Part shown: one piece after another, positions 17,434-27,337 of the stretch
How positions within the stretch are numbered: the first letter of the stretch is position 1
How the letters are laid out: each line of letters starts with the position of its first letter
Source of the DNA: Chitinophagaceae bacterium
GTDB lineage: Bacteria; Bacteroidota; Bacteroidia; Chitinophagales; Chitinophagaceae
Reading direction: 5' to 3'
NCBI GenBank assembly: GCA_016719815.1
Contig: JADJYK010000018.1
Coordinates: forward strand, 1 to 64,000
DNA length: 64,000 nucleotides
Translations under genes and position numbers: made by a program
Notes under the pieces: model-generated
What the model saw: the letters and a program-made list of their open reading frames with translations, nothing else
Databases searched by the model: none
What the model was told of the DNA's origin: nothing

Positions 17434-18187
17434 ATGAGAAGAAATTACTCCCTCCGGATTTTTGCAGCCCTGTTGTTATTAATAACAGTTTTTTCCTGCA
17501 ATACAGTTTACCAAAGCCAGTCACTTCAACATAAGTCGTATCGTATAGGTGTGTCACAGGTAAAAGACACGGCAACACAACAAATGCTGCACCCTTATAC
17601 AGTGAAAGTAAATGAGACGATGAATGAAGTGGTAGGTGTTGCTGATATGAGTCTTGACAAAACACAACCAGAAGGCACATTGGGAAATTTTATGGTTGAT
17701 GCATTGTACACTATGGCTGCTGAAAAGTACGCTGCTAAGGTGGATGCTGCTTTAGTGAATTTTGGAGGAATCCGGCTTACACAACTGCCGGCAGGTAATG
17801 TTACCACCGGAAAAATATTTGAGCTGATGCCTTTTGACAACCTGCTCATTCTGCAGAAGCTGGATGGAAAAGTATTTCAGCAATTACTTGACCTCATGGC
17901 AGAAAAGGGAGGCTGGCCATTGGCAGGTGTAACCATGCAGATTAAAGATAAAAAAGCGGTGAATGTGATGGTGGGGGAAAGCCGCTTGATCCTGATGCTA
18001 TATACACCATAGTTAATTCTGACTTTATAGCTAATGGTGGCGACAATGCTGATATGCTGCGCAAGATTCCACAGATAACAAATGGCTACCTGATGCGGGA
18101 TGCAATTTTTGATTATATCAAGAAAATGAAAAGTCAGGAAAAAATATTAATGCAAAAATTGAAAACAGAGTTACGAATGCTCAATAG
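17434..18187 (+). CDS. 5'-nucleotidase C-terminal domain lipoprotein, frameshifted
   Basis: Carries the substrate-specificity (C-terminal) domain of UshA-type 5'-nucleotidases as a separate exported lipoprotein (lipobox VFSCNT). Motifs are EGTLGNFMVDALY, DAALVNFGGIR, GKIFELMPFDNLLILQKLDG and, after a break, SDFIANGGDNADML. One G is missing in the G5 run 17973-17977 (restored GGKPLDPDAIYTIVNSDF). A second slip near 18115-18121 restores QENEKSGKNINAKIENRV ending at TAG 18185-18187. The partner metallophosphatase gene starts inside this end (ATG 18177), so the two genes overlap by 11 bases. Domain order on DNA is reversed relative to the usual fused enzyme. Confidence 0.82.
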
Positions 18188-19112
18188 AAAACAGTTTCTC
18201 AGGAATACGGCTTTCTCGGCCGGTGCTATGCTGGCTGGTCCTTCTGTGATGAAGGCGGCAGAGGCGCTATCTCCGTTACGGCTTACAATACTGCATACCA
18301 ATGACACACACAGCCGGCTGGAACCTTTTCCTATGGATGGTGGCCGAAACCAGGGACTGGGTGGTATTGCCGGGAGGACATCTTTGATAAATCAGATACG
18401 AAAAGAAGAAGAGCATGTTTTATTGTTGGATGCCGGCGATATTTTTCAGGGAACTCCCTATTTCAATATATATAAAGGAGAACCGGAAATAAAGGCAATG
18501 ACGGCAATGGGATATGATGCCTGTACAATTGGCAATCATGATTTTGATGCAGGAATGGAAAATCTTTCCACACAACTTTCACGCCATGCAAACTTTCCGA
18601 TGCTGGTAAGTAACTATGATTTTTCAGGTACACCAATGGAAAATAGAACGGAGCCATATAAAGTGTTCAGGAAAGGGAAACTAAAAATTGGAGTGTTTGG
18701 CGTGAGTATTGAGGGAAGAGGATTAATACCCGATAATCTTTTTGGCGGAACGAAATATCTGGACCCGGTTCAGAAAGCGAATGAAGCAGCTTCAATATTG
18801 AAAAAAGAGAAGGATTGTGATATGGTTATCTGCCTGTCGCATTTGGGCTATAAATATGGGGACAATAAAGTAAGCGATGAAGTACTTGCAAAAGAAAGTG
18901 ACAACATTGATTTGATTATCGGCGGGCATACACATACTTTTTTAGATAACCCGGTGGTGGTAAAGAATAGAAAAGGGGATGATGTGGTAATAAACCAGGT
19001 GGGATTTGCCGGTATTATTTTAGGCAGACTTGATTTTGAATTTTCCAAATTTTCCGGCAAAAATTTAGTGAAAAACCATAATATTTCTGTTTCACAAAAA
19101 TCAGGCGGATAA
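18177..19112 (+). CDS. Metallophosphatase (5'-nucleotidase N-terminal domain) with Tat-like signal
   Basis: The catalytic half of a UshA/5'-nucleotidase, 311 residues. The N-terminus NRKQFLRNTAFSAGAMLAGP resembles a twin-arginine signal (RK form). All metal-binding blocks of the calcineurin-like phosphoesterase fold are present: ILHTNDTHSRLEPF, LLDAGDIFQGTP, TIGNHDFDAG, LSHLGYKYGD and IIGGHTHTFL. It hydrolyses nucleotides or sugar nucleotides in the periplasm when paired with the substrate domain encoded just upstream. Although an upstream frame is open, ATG 18177 is preferred because it begins the signal peptide. Confidence 0.9.
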   Translation: MLNRKQFLRNTAFSAGAMLAGPSVMKAAEALSPLRLTILHTNDTHSRLEPFPMDGGRNQGLGGIAGRTSLINQIRKEEEHVLLLDAGDIFQGTPYFNIYKGEPEIKAMTAMGYDACTIGNHDFDAGMENLSTQLSRHANFPMLVSNYDFSGTPMENRTEPYKVFRKGKLKIGVFGVSIEGRGLIPDNLFGGTKYLDPVQKANEAASILKKEKDCDMVICLSHLGYKYGDNKVSDEVLAKESDNIDLIIGGHTHTFLDNPVVVKNRKGDDVVINQVGFAGIILGRLDFEFSKFSGKNLVKNHNISVSQKSGG

Positions 19113-19248
19113 AATTTTTTTTTATCCAAGAAATGATGATATTCGCCGTCCTGTGCAACTTTTTTTACTGACATTGTGTGGAGAATTTTTTTGGACAGTT
19201 GCTTTGATTTTACTATAGTTAACTCGACATAAATTGCTTACTAATCTG

Positions 19249-20682
19249 ATGGACAAGAACGCTGACAAAACCTGGACCAACTGCTTAAAGATTATTAAGG
19301 ACATTGTTGAATGGCAGCATTTCAAAACATGGTTCGAGCCCATCAAGCCTGTTTCGCTAAAGGATAATGTGCTGGTGATACAAGTTCCAAGCCAGTTCTT
19401 TTTTGAGTACATTGAAGAGCATTACGTAAACCTGCTGGCGAAAACACTGAAAAGAGAATTAGGTAAAGAGGCAAGGCTGGAGTATCGTATTATGGTAGAC
19501 AGTGGCAATAGTAAGAATAAGCCAGTAACGATGGATGTGAGTGGCCAGGGGTATAAAACATTTTCGAACAATGAAATGGATTTTCCGTTGATAATAAATA
19601 ATCCAGTTAAGAATCCTTTCGTCATTCCGGGTCTGAAAAAAATGCAGATAGACCCGCAGCTTAATCATATATATACGTTTGATGCTTTTATTGAAGGTGA
19701 TTGTAACAGGGTAGCCCGCCGTGCCGGTAAAACTGTAGCTGAAAAACCCGGTGCAAATTCCTTTAATCCTTTAGTAGTATATGGTGGTGTTGGTTTAGGT
19801 AAAACACACCTGGCGCAGGCTATCGGTAATGAAGTAAAACGGCTGCATCCGAATAAAGTGGTGTTGTATGTGAGTTCTGAAAAGTTCATCAACCAGTTTA
19901 TGGACCACAGCCGGAACAATGCTATTAATGATTTTATACATTTCTATCAGTTGATTGATGTGCTGATTATTGATGATGTGCAGTTTTTCGCAAAAGCGGA
20001 AAAATCGCAGGATGCGTTGTTTGCGATCTTCAACCATTTACATCAGTCGCACAAACAACTGGTTCTGACTTCGGATAAATCTCCCAAAGATCTGGAAGGA
20101 GTGCAGGAAAGGTTGCTCAGCCGTTTCCGGTGGGGATTAAGTGCAGACTTACAGGTTCCGGAATATGAAACCCGGATTGAGATTTTGGAAAAAAAGATGA
20201 AGAATGACGGCCTGGAGATGCCAAAAGAAGTTGTAAAGTATATTGCATATAATATCAGCAATAACGTAAGAGAATTGGAAGGGGCACTCATTTCATTACT
20301 GGCACAATCTTCGCTGAACAGAAGGGAAATAGACCTTGATTTAGCCAAGAAAGTGTTACGCAACTTCATCAAATCATCCAGCAAGGAAATCACTATAGAA
20401 AATATTCAGAAGATGGTGTGTGAATATTTTGATGTGCCATACGATAAATTGCTTCAAAAAACAAGGAAGAGAGAAATTGTGCAGGCCCGGCAGATTACAA
20501 TGTACCTGGCAAAAGCCTTCACTAAAAATTCTTTAAAAACGATTGGTGAGCATTTTGGTGGCCGTGACCATACAACTGTAATCCATTCCTGCCAGACGGT
20601 AAAAGACCTGATGGATACGGACGGGGTATTCAGGGAGAATGTACTGGAATTGCAGCAGAAAGTGCAATTGGCCGCCATGTAA
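19249..20682 (+). CDS. dnaA: Chromosomal replication initiator protein DnaA
   Basis: Replication initiator of 477 residues. Domain I (MDKNADKTW to about residue 90) is followed by a short linker, then the AAA+ domain with Walker A GGVGLGKTHLAQAIGNE, Walker B VLIIDDVQFF and sensor LTSDKSP. The C-terminal DNA-binding domain carries the DnaA signature GGRDHTTVIHSC. ATG 19249 is chosen over an upstream TTG because it matches the family start. The 136-base AT-rich upstream gap holds one near-match to a DnaA box (TTATCCAAG, about 19121) but no cluster, so I do not call an origin. Confidence 0.97.
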   Translation: MDKNADKTWTNCLKIIKDIVEWQHFKTWFEPIKPVSLKDNVLVIQVPSQFFFEYIEEHYVNLLAKTLKRELGKEARLEYRIMVDSGNSKNKPVTMDVSGQGYKTFSNNEMDFPLIINNPVKNPFVIPGLKKMQIDPQLNHIYTFDAFIEGDCNRVARRAGKTVAEKPGANSFNPLVVYGGVGLGKTHLAQAIGNEVKRLHPNKVVLYVSSEKFINQFMDHSRNNAINDFIHFYQLIDVLIIDDVQFFAKAEKSQDALFAIFNHLHQSHKQLVLTSDKSPKDLEGVQERLLSRFRWGLSADLQVPEYETRIEILEKKMKNDGLEMPKEVVKYIAYNISNNVRELEGALISLLAQSSLNRREIDLDLAKKVLRNFIKSSSKEITIENIQKMVCEYFDVPYDKLLQKTRKREIVQARQITMYLAKAFTKNSLKTIGEHFGGRDHTTVIHSCQTVKDLMDTDGVFRENVLELQQKVQLAAM

Positions 20683-20753
20683 GTAATTATTACCATTAAT
20701 ATCAAGTCCCGGGTTCCAATCAGAAAATGATTATTGGAATTTGGGATTTGTTT

Positions 20754-20786
20754 TTTGGGTTTTGTACCAGTTAATCTTTATTTTTG
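20754..20786 (+). promoter_or_regulatory. Promoter of tRNA-Ser
   Basis: A -33 TTTG (20754-20757) and a perfect -7 TAnnTTTG box (TATTTTTG, 20779-20786) are separated by 21 bases, matching the Bacteroidota sigma consensus. The predicted start lies about 15 bases before the mature tRNA 5' end. Confidence 0.6.
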
Positions 20787-20805
20787 CCACCCTTGAAAAT
20801 CAGCC

Positions 20806-20895
20806 GGTGAGGTGGATGAGTGGCTGAAATCAACGGTTTGCTAAACCGTCGTACGACCTTAAAGTTGTACCGAGGGTTCGAATCCCTCCTCACCG
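20806..20895 (+). tRNA. tRNA-Ser (anticodon GCU)
   Basis: A 90-base class II tRNA. The 7-bp acceptor stem GGTGAGG/CCTCACC closes perfectly; anticodon GCT is at 20840-20842 in the loop of CGGTTTGCTAAACCG; a long variable arm (GTACGACCTTAAAGTTGTAC) marks tRNA-Ser; the T loop has GGTTCGAATCC. The 3' CCA is not encoded (discriminator G is followed by CAG). It decodes AGC/AGU. A terminator follows directly. Confidence 0.95.
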
Positions 20896-20905
20896 CAGTA
20901 ATTGG

Positions 20906-20933
20906 CCGCATCAGTTTTCTGGTGCGGTTTTTT
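20906..20933 (+). terminator. Terminator of tRNA-Ser
   Basis: Stem CCGCATCAG / CTGGTGCGG (one G-T pair) with a TTTT loop, followed by TTTTTT. It starts 10 bases after the tRNA. Confidence 0.8.
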
Positions 20934-20935
20934 AT

Positions 20936-21021
20936 GACCTTAAAGTTGTACCGCCGACTGGCGGATCAAATCCCTCCCCACCACATAGTGAAACCGTCTC
21001 AGTCACGGATGCGGCTTTTTT
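20936..21021 (+). repeat. Decayed tandem copy of the tRNA-Ser 3' half and its terminator
   Basis: GACCTTAAAGTTGTACCG (20936-20953) repeats exactly the tRNA variable arm at 20855-20872. It is followed by a degenerate T-arm/acceptor (ATCAAATCCCTCCCCACCAC against the tRNA GTTCGAATCCCTCCTCACC) and a degenerate terminator ending in GCGGCTTTTTT. The repeat spacing is 81 bases. It has no anticodon arm, so it is not a tRNA. It looks like a local duplication, or a scar of tRNA-targeted integration. Confidence 0.7.
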
Positions 21022-21436
21022 GATGAACAGACATTTTTTCTGCCTAACATGATTTACTCACTATTTGCCTATAATTTTAAAATAGAAGGTGATTTGAATT
21101 GGTACTGGTTTAGTTGAGTTCAATAAAGTTGCCGCTGCGAAAAAGTGAATCCATTAAACCGGGATTACATTGAGTATTGGCTGGCAAAGTTTAGTTGATC
21201 CGATGCTTTCCTGAATGAAAATAAGCGGATTGTTTTTTTGATCGTTTGATAAATGCAGGGCAGGTAGTTTGTAAAAAACAAGAAAGGAAAAAGAAAATGC
21301 TTTTAAGTATCAGAATTTTAGAATTTAAAAATCTTGTTTTGATGTGGCGTTTAGTAAATCGAAATTATTATTAAACGGGTTTTCAACAAAAGCTATACGG
21401 GAATTTAAAAACAAGCAGAATAATATAATCCTGGAA
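21022..21436. other. Intergenic stretch, nothing recognised
   Basis: About 415 AT-rich bases between the tRNA repeat and the GntR gene. I see no gene, RNA or clear hairpin. It separates core genes from the glycan locus. Confidence 0.5.
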
Positions 21437-22141
21437 TTACTCAAAAATTCTGGCAAAATGATTCTCCAGGTGATTACGCATACCATTTCTGAATTTTTCC
21501 GAATCACCTTTTTCAAGAATATCCACCAGTTCCTTATGAGATACGAAGGTTTTAAAAAGCGGTTGCTTTTTTAGTATTCCACTTTTATGTACATAATCAA
21601 AAATTGGTAACAGCATTTTTTGAAATTTTTTCATGGCATTATTTCCGGTTATTTCATACAGCTTTCCATGAAAGGTAATTTCGTGTTCAATATTAAATAA
21701 GTGGTATTGTGTAACCTGAGGTTCATTAGCAACTATTTTTTTCAATTCTTCAATATCTGAAGGTGTTATACGGTGAAATAATAAATCTGCCATTCCTATT
21801 TCAAGCACAAGCCGGATCTCAAACATTTCCCTAAGTGTTTCCTGGTCCAGTATATAGGGGTTCATGCTCTTACTTAGATTACCGAATACATCCGGGCTTG
21901 TAATTACGGCACCTTTTTTCTTTTTTGATTCAATTAATCCCATCATCCTTAGCCTTAGCAATGCTTCTCTGACAACAGTACGGCTTACTCCTAACGCTGA
22001 AGCCAGTTCAATTTCTTTAGGTATTGAATCCCCAATTTTAAGTTTTTGCAGTTGTAAAAGCTCAACCAACCGGGCCTCAACCTTGTCTACAAGCGAACTA
22101 TTATCAATACCAGTTATTTCTTCTGTAATTACCGTCAACAT
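21437..22141 (-). CDS. GntR-family regulator with FCD domain (FadR/NanR type)
   Basis: A 234-residue transcription factor. The N-terminal winged helix-turn-helix has IPKEIELASALGVSRTVV followed by REALLRLRMMGLIES, the GntR signature; residues about 95-230 form an all-helical FCD ligand domain (EMFEIRLVLEIGMADLL, FHGKLYEITGN, HKELVDILEKGD and a final HLENHF) with the metal-type His pattern of the family. It is divergent from the SusCD genes of the sialic acid locus. E. coli NanR is also GntR/FCD and responds to Neu5Ac, so a NanR-like role is a reasonable inference. One operator palindrome lies directly before its start codon (autoregulation) and one before susC. Confidence 0.9.
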   Translation of the reverse strand: MLTVITEEITGIDNSSLVDKVEARLVELLQLQKLKIGDSIPKEIELASALGVSRTVVREALLRLRMMGLIESKKKKGAVITSPDVFGNLSKSMNPYILDQETLREMFEIRLVLEIGMADLLFHRITPSDIEELKKIVANEPQVTQYHLFNIEHEITFHGKLYEITGNNAMKKFQKMLLPIFDYVHKSGILKKQPLFKTFVSHKELVDILEKGDSEKFRNGMRNHLENHFARIFE

Positions 22142-22145
22142 ATTA

Positions 22146-22160
22146 TTATGTATTACATAA
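22146..22160. promoter_or_regulatory. Operator palindrome 1 of the GntR regulator
   Basis: TTATGT-ATT-ACATAA, a perfect inverted repeat that extends to 7 bp with a 1-base centre. It ends 5 bases from the regulator start codon. The half-sites are identical to those of the second copy at 22290. Confidence 0.65.
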
Positions 22161-22289
22161 TTGTAAATGAATAAGCTAAGGTATTCATTTTTTTTTACTT
22201 TAATTAAAATTTATATAATTGATAATCAATAATATTTGAAATGTTAATAACTTTTTTTAGTTAAAAATGTAAATTACTCTTTATCTTTA

Positions 22290-22304
22290 TTATGTCATAC
22301 ATAA
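22290..22304. promoter_or_regulatory. Operator palindrome 2, before susC
   Basis: TTATGT-CAT-ACATAA has the same half-sites and the same 15-base length as the site at 22146. It directly follows a near-consensus -7 box (TATCTTTA, 22282-22289) and lies 23 bases upstream of the susC ATG, so a bound regulator would cover the transcription start. No convincing -33 element was found. Confidence 0.65.
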
Positions 22305-22327
22305 TACACTAAATTAAAATTGCTGTT

Positions 22328-25300
22328 ATGAAATCTGCTTGTCTGAGGGGGCTGATCCTGGTTACCAGCTTTCTCATTTCTGTGACTGTTTGGTCGCAAG
22401 CTCAAAAAATTTCTGGTAAGGTAACTTCGATTGATGATAACAAACCGTTATCAGGGGTGAATATTATCATAAAAGGGAAACCCGTTGGTACACAAACAAA
22501 TTCCAATGGCGATTTTTCCATTAATGCCACACCAGGCGATGTGCTTGTTTTCTCTATTATGGGTTTTACTACCCGTGAGGTGAAAGTGGGCACAAACTCC
22601 ACAGTTGATATATCGCTTGAAACAAAAATTAGTGAACTGGACGCTGTTGTTGTTACCGGCTACGGTACCCAAAAAAGAAAAGAGGTAACCGGGGCTGTTG
22701 TTACGGTTAGTCCTAAAACTTTTGAACACAGTCCATCAACAAATGTGGCAACTGTGCTACAGGGAAATGCTCCGGGTCTTAGGATTCAGCAACGTACCGG
22801 ACAGCCGGGAACCACACCTTCGATCTCTTTTAGAGGAGGTACTGAATTTGGTGGTGGTGGTACACCGCTCTTTATCGTAGATGGTGTAATCGTTCCATCG
22901 CTTTATGGCTTAGATATAAATGATGTTGCAAGTATTGACCTGTTGAAAGATGCTGCAACTACTGCTATATACGGTGCAAGGGCGGCTAATGGCGTTGTTC
23001 TGGTTACTACAAAAAGGGTAAAAAAGGAAAAACGCAGGTAACTTATTCTTATAGCTTAACGACAAACTATATCAGGCGCAATCCTTCCGAATATCTGAAT
23101 GCGGCAGATTATATTCGAATGAACCGCCTCGGTCTCCAGGCCCGTTTCAGGGGCGACTCGCTGGATAATAACACAAATGCGATGAATACGGATCGTAACC
23201 AGTTGCTGGGGTCATGGGGCTGGGCTGTAAGTTCAGGCTGGAGGTCAGCTGAGGGCTTATACACTACACAGTTATTAAATAATCAAAATCGCCAATTATT
23301 AAACGATCCAAGGTGGAAACTGCTGGTTGACCCGAATCCATTCAATCCTAATCAGATGGATAGCATCATTTTTACAGATTTAAGCGCAAAGGAAAGAGAG
23401 GCTATGCTTCTGCAGCAGGTAAATACCAACGAGCATAATATTAATTTTTCAGGTGCCAATGACCAGGGCTCTTATGCGCTGTCGCTTGGGACAGTTAAAG
23501 ACAATGGTATGATTATCGGTTCATGGCTGAAGCGGATTAATTTGAATTTTAACGGAGGCCTTAATGTAGGCAAGAACCTGAAAATAACAACAAATATTGG
23601 TGCATACAATGTGGAGCAGGCTTTACCATATGGTCAATTTGGCAGTGTAGATCCGGAAGGCGGCGCATCAGGTGGATTGTTACAGCGTTTTGTCGGGGTT
23701 GCTCCAACAGTAAGATATGTAAAAGATACTTCAGGGTAATGTTACCTGGTCCTAATGATGTAACGCTGGGTAACCCGGTTTACTGGAGCAATCTGACTGT
23801 TAACAACACCAATCAGCAACGTTTCCTGGGTGGTATTAACCTTGAATATACCGTACTGCCATTCCTGAAAATACTGGCCAGCGGTTCAGGGTATTATCAG
23901 TATACCAATAACAATTTTTCACCAAGGCATACCAGCAAGGTAACGGCGGGGCTTTTAATACCAACAGGGCTGCCAGCTTCAATAACACAAAAATTATCCA
24001 ATATACCACCAATACCTTCTTACAGTTTAATAAGGCCTTCAAAGGCCATAATGTAACGGCATTGGCCGGAACGGAGTTTTATGATTATAAAAGTTATGTA
24101 AACTCCTGTTTTTCGCAAGGCGCACCCACCGATTTGATTCCCTGGCTTACCGCTTCTACTCCCCCCAGTGTGCAGGGTACAACCATAGTAAATCCTGCAG
24201 GTGCTTCTTCAAACTTTAATCAATGGGAAAGAATTGGATCAGCAATCGGAAGGGTCAACTATACATATCTTAACCGTTACTTGCTTACAGGTATCGTACG
24301 GATTGACGGTTCCAGCAGGCTGAAGAAGGGGAACTATTACGGAACATTCCCAGGTGTATCTGTGGGATGGAACCTGCATAATGAAAATTTTTATAAAGGT
24401 TCTGTGGTATCAAAATATTTAAGCAGCGTAAAGCCAAGAATAAGTTATGGTGTAAACGGAAACGTAAGCTCACTTGGTTTCTTTGCAACTTCACAAGTGT
24501 ATAATAATGCCGGAACTTATAATGGTTTTGGTGGTACGTATGCGGCTTCTTATATCAATTCGGATGTTAGATGGGAACGCACTAACAGTTTAAACTTTGG
24601 TGCTGATTTAGGTTTCCTTAACGAAAGGATTTCCCTAAACTTTGATTACTTTATCAGAAATGTATACGATAAACTGGCCGGATTGAACATCTCATCTCAA
24701 ACTGGTTTCAGCAGTTTCACCACCAACCTTGGTCAATTACAGAATAAGGGTGTTGAAATAGCTGTTAATGCGAAAATAATTGAGCCGAAAAAGGCAGATG
24801 GGTTTAGTCTTGAAGTTGGTGCCAACTATTTCCATGTTAAAAGTTTTGCAAAGAAACTTCCGTTTAACGGTTTGCCTGGCAACAGAACAAGTGGATTCTT
24901 TGTATGGGATCCCAAAAATCCCGGACAACAAATGTATGTAGGAGGATTAGTGGAAGGTGAACGAATAGGTCTGGATGAAGTTTGGGCTCCTAAGTGGGAT
25001 GGAATTTATACTGATCTTTCAAAAATTGCTGCCGATGCAAATGTGTATAATGCCTTTTTGCCTTATACCAATAAGCGGATAAAACAATTAGGAGATGCTC
25101 AGTGGCACCAGGTCAATAAAAATGATACCATTGACAGCCGCCAGTTTGTAAAGGTTGGCCGAACCACACCTCAGCATATCGGTGGTTTTAATATCAACAG
25201 TTCATTTAAAGGTATTCGTTTGTATGCCGGGTTTGACTATGCTTTTGGTTTTGTTATTCTGAACAACCAGATTGTAAGAGGTCTGAGCCAGGTGCAGGGT

Positions 25301-25676
25301 TCTCAAAACTCAACGACTGACGTATTAAAAACCTGGTCACCTACCAATCCTAATGGCACCATGCCAAGGTATTATTGGGCTAACCAGGGGAAGAAACTAT
25401 GCAACTGATGCAAGTGGAAATAACCCTGCTGCCAATTTGTGGGAGAAAGGCGATTATCTGATGCTGAGAGAGCTTACACTTGCGTATGACCTGTCGCCCC
25501 AAATTCTCAGCAAGTACTTAGCTAACAGGATAAAAGGATTGAGTGTAAATATTACAGGAACCAATCTTGCTTATTTATCAGGTTATAGCGGCAACTTTCC
25601 CGAGGTTGGAGGATTTGACCAGGGAAAATTTCCACTGCCTAAAAGGCTTACAATTGGTGTGAGGGTTACTTTATAA
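22328..25676 (+). CDS. SusC/RagA TonB-dependent transporter (NanO-like), four frameshifts
   Basis: Outer-membrane TonB-dependent importer of about 1,115 residues when frames are joined. It has a signal peptide, an N-terminal carboxypeptidase-like domain (ISGKVTSIDDNKPLSGV), the TonB/plug region (VVTGYGTQKRKEVTGAV, GARAANGVVLVTTK) and a long beta-barrel ending in TIGVRVTL. The frame shifts four times, each in a G run: 23016-23018, 23734-23736 and 23939-23940 (one G missing each) and 25387-25390 (one G extra). Restored junctions read naturally, for example TTKRGKKGKTQVTYSYS and ANQGRNYATDASGNN. Context with sialidases and nan genes points to sialic acid or sialoglycan import, like Tannerella NanO. 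Confidence 0.88.
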
Positions 25677-25705
25677 TTGTTTATTCAACAAAAAAACTTA
25701 TTGAA

Positions 25706-27229
25706 ATGAAATACAATAAACTTTTAATAATAGCAGGTGTACTCATGTTGATGCTGGGCGTACTGTCATGCACAAAAAAATTGGATGAGGTTGTACCGCA
25801 GGATACTATAAGTAAAGACCAGGCATTAAAAGACCCTAACGCCGCTAGGACATTGTATCACGGTGTCTATGGCTTATTCAGGTCATATAGTAGTACTTTT
25901 TTCCAGTTAGGTGAAATGCGATCGGATATCTGGGTGGATGGTCTTTTTACTGAATCTGTAGATGGTGGTTTGCAGAATCTATACAGGCACAATATCAGTT
26001 CCCTTAATGTGCCATTTACCAATTGGGGTGGCTTTTATAACCTGATTTATAATTTTAATAACGTAATAAAAATAATTCCGCAAACTCCATTACCAGATGG
26101 CGAAAAAAGCAGGATACTTGCTGAGGTATATGGACTAAGGGCTTATGTATATTATACAATGGTGAGAACATGGGGTGGAGTTCCGTTAAATACTGAACCT
26201 GTAGAAACGATTACTAATGCCGCTGAAACTTATAAACGTCGCACAGGGGCAGATACGATAATGACCCAGATAAAGTGATATAGAACAGTCTCTCCAGTTG
26301 TTTGGTTCTGTTAACACTTTATCAACCGCCAAGAGAGTTTACTGGAGCAGAGTGGCATCACTGATATTGAAAGGCGATGTTTTTATTTGGTCGGGCACAC
26401 ATATGGGTGGCGGTAATACAGATTTCACAACGGCAAAGAATGCACTGCAGGAAGTAAGAAACCTGCAAGGAGCTACTTTAGACCTTCAGGCCAATTATGC
26501 TGATATATTTGACCCAACAAAAAAGAATAATAATAAGGAAATAATTTTTGCAATCAATTACGAATTGCAGCAGGCGCAATTGGGAGTTTTGGAAATTTCC
26601 TGGTTAACTCAATCCAGGCCAATACCTTATCGTTTGCCCAGGCTGCCACCCCTACGGTATCTTCTGTTTATCCGTATGTAAATGGTGCTAACAGGGTAGG
26701 TATGAACCAGACCATGATTAGCAGGCTTACCGCCCTGCCTGCTGACCAACGTATCGACAAAACTTTCCGGGTGATGTACTCTAACGCATCACCATTTGCA
26801 ATCAGGGGTATATTTCTTACGAAATACATTGGCACTACAGCAGGTACATCTCAAATTTTTAATAATGATTATCCAATTTACCGTTATGCTGATGTTCTGT
26901 TGTTGTTGGCAGAGGCGAAAGCAAAGCTGGCAGAAGACCCGTCTGCAGAAATCAATGCCATCAGACTAAGGGCTAATGGTGCTGGATATACCCCTTATGT
27001 AACTGGAAGCATTACGGCAAACATGAATGCTATACTCGAAGAATATCTGAAAGAATTTATTGCAGAGGGCAAACGCTGGTGGGCATTGAGAAGGGCTGGT
27101 GATTCATATGTATATGCAAATTTGAGCCCTACATATTTTTCGCCAGCAAGTACCGCCAAGTTTTTGTTACCGCTTTCTCAGGCTATGTTAACGGCAGACC
27201 CTTTATTGACGCAAACAACGGGATATTAA
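25706..27229 (+). CDS. SusD/RagB glycan-binding lipoprotein (NanU-like), two frameshifts
   Basis: Surface lipoprotein partner of the SusC above (lipobox GVLSCTKK), about 507 residues when joined. Family features are the N-terminal LDEVVPQDTISKDQAL, helical TPR-like repeats, YRYADVLLLLAEAKAKL and the C-terminal EYLKEFIAEGKRWWALRR. It starts 29 bases after susC. Frames break at an A run, 26272-26274 (restored QIKSDIEQSLQLFGS), and at a G run, 26582-26584 (restored LGSFGNFLVNSIQAN), one base missing in each. The predicted role is to capture sialylated glycans or free Neu5Ac at the cell surface, as NanU does in Tannerella. Confidence 0.88.
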
Positions 27230-27268
27230 TATAATTTTCTCATAAGCATTAGCAGATAGCAAGCAATC

Positions 27269-27298
27269 ACCGGGGGTAATCTTGCTCCCGGTTTTTTT
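27269..27298 (+). terminator. Terminator/attenuator between susD and nanA
   Basis: Stem ACCGGG / CCCGGT (loop about 12 bases), followed by TTTTTTT. It lies within the locus, so it probably limits read-through and makes susCD transcripts more abundant than those of the catabolic genes. Confidence 0.7.
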
Positions 27299-27337
27299 CA
27301 TATCCTGACTTATTATTTTAATTTCAATATAATTATT

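Noticed and set aside
19113..19248. Replication origin beside dnaA
   Set aside because: Only one weak DnaA-box-like site (TTATCCAAG) was seen; no cluster or AT-rich unwinding repeat.
20936..21021. Second tRNA gene
   Set aside because: The copy lacks the 5' half, the anticodon arm and a closing acceptor stem.
22328..25676. Phase variation of the SusC gene by G-run slippage
   Set aside because: The runs are only 2-4 bases and similar breaks affect unrelated genes across the window, so sequencing error is far more likely.
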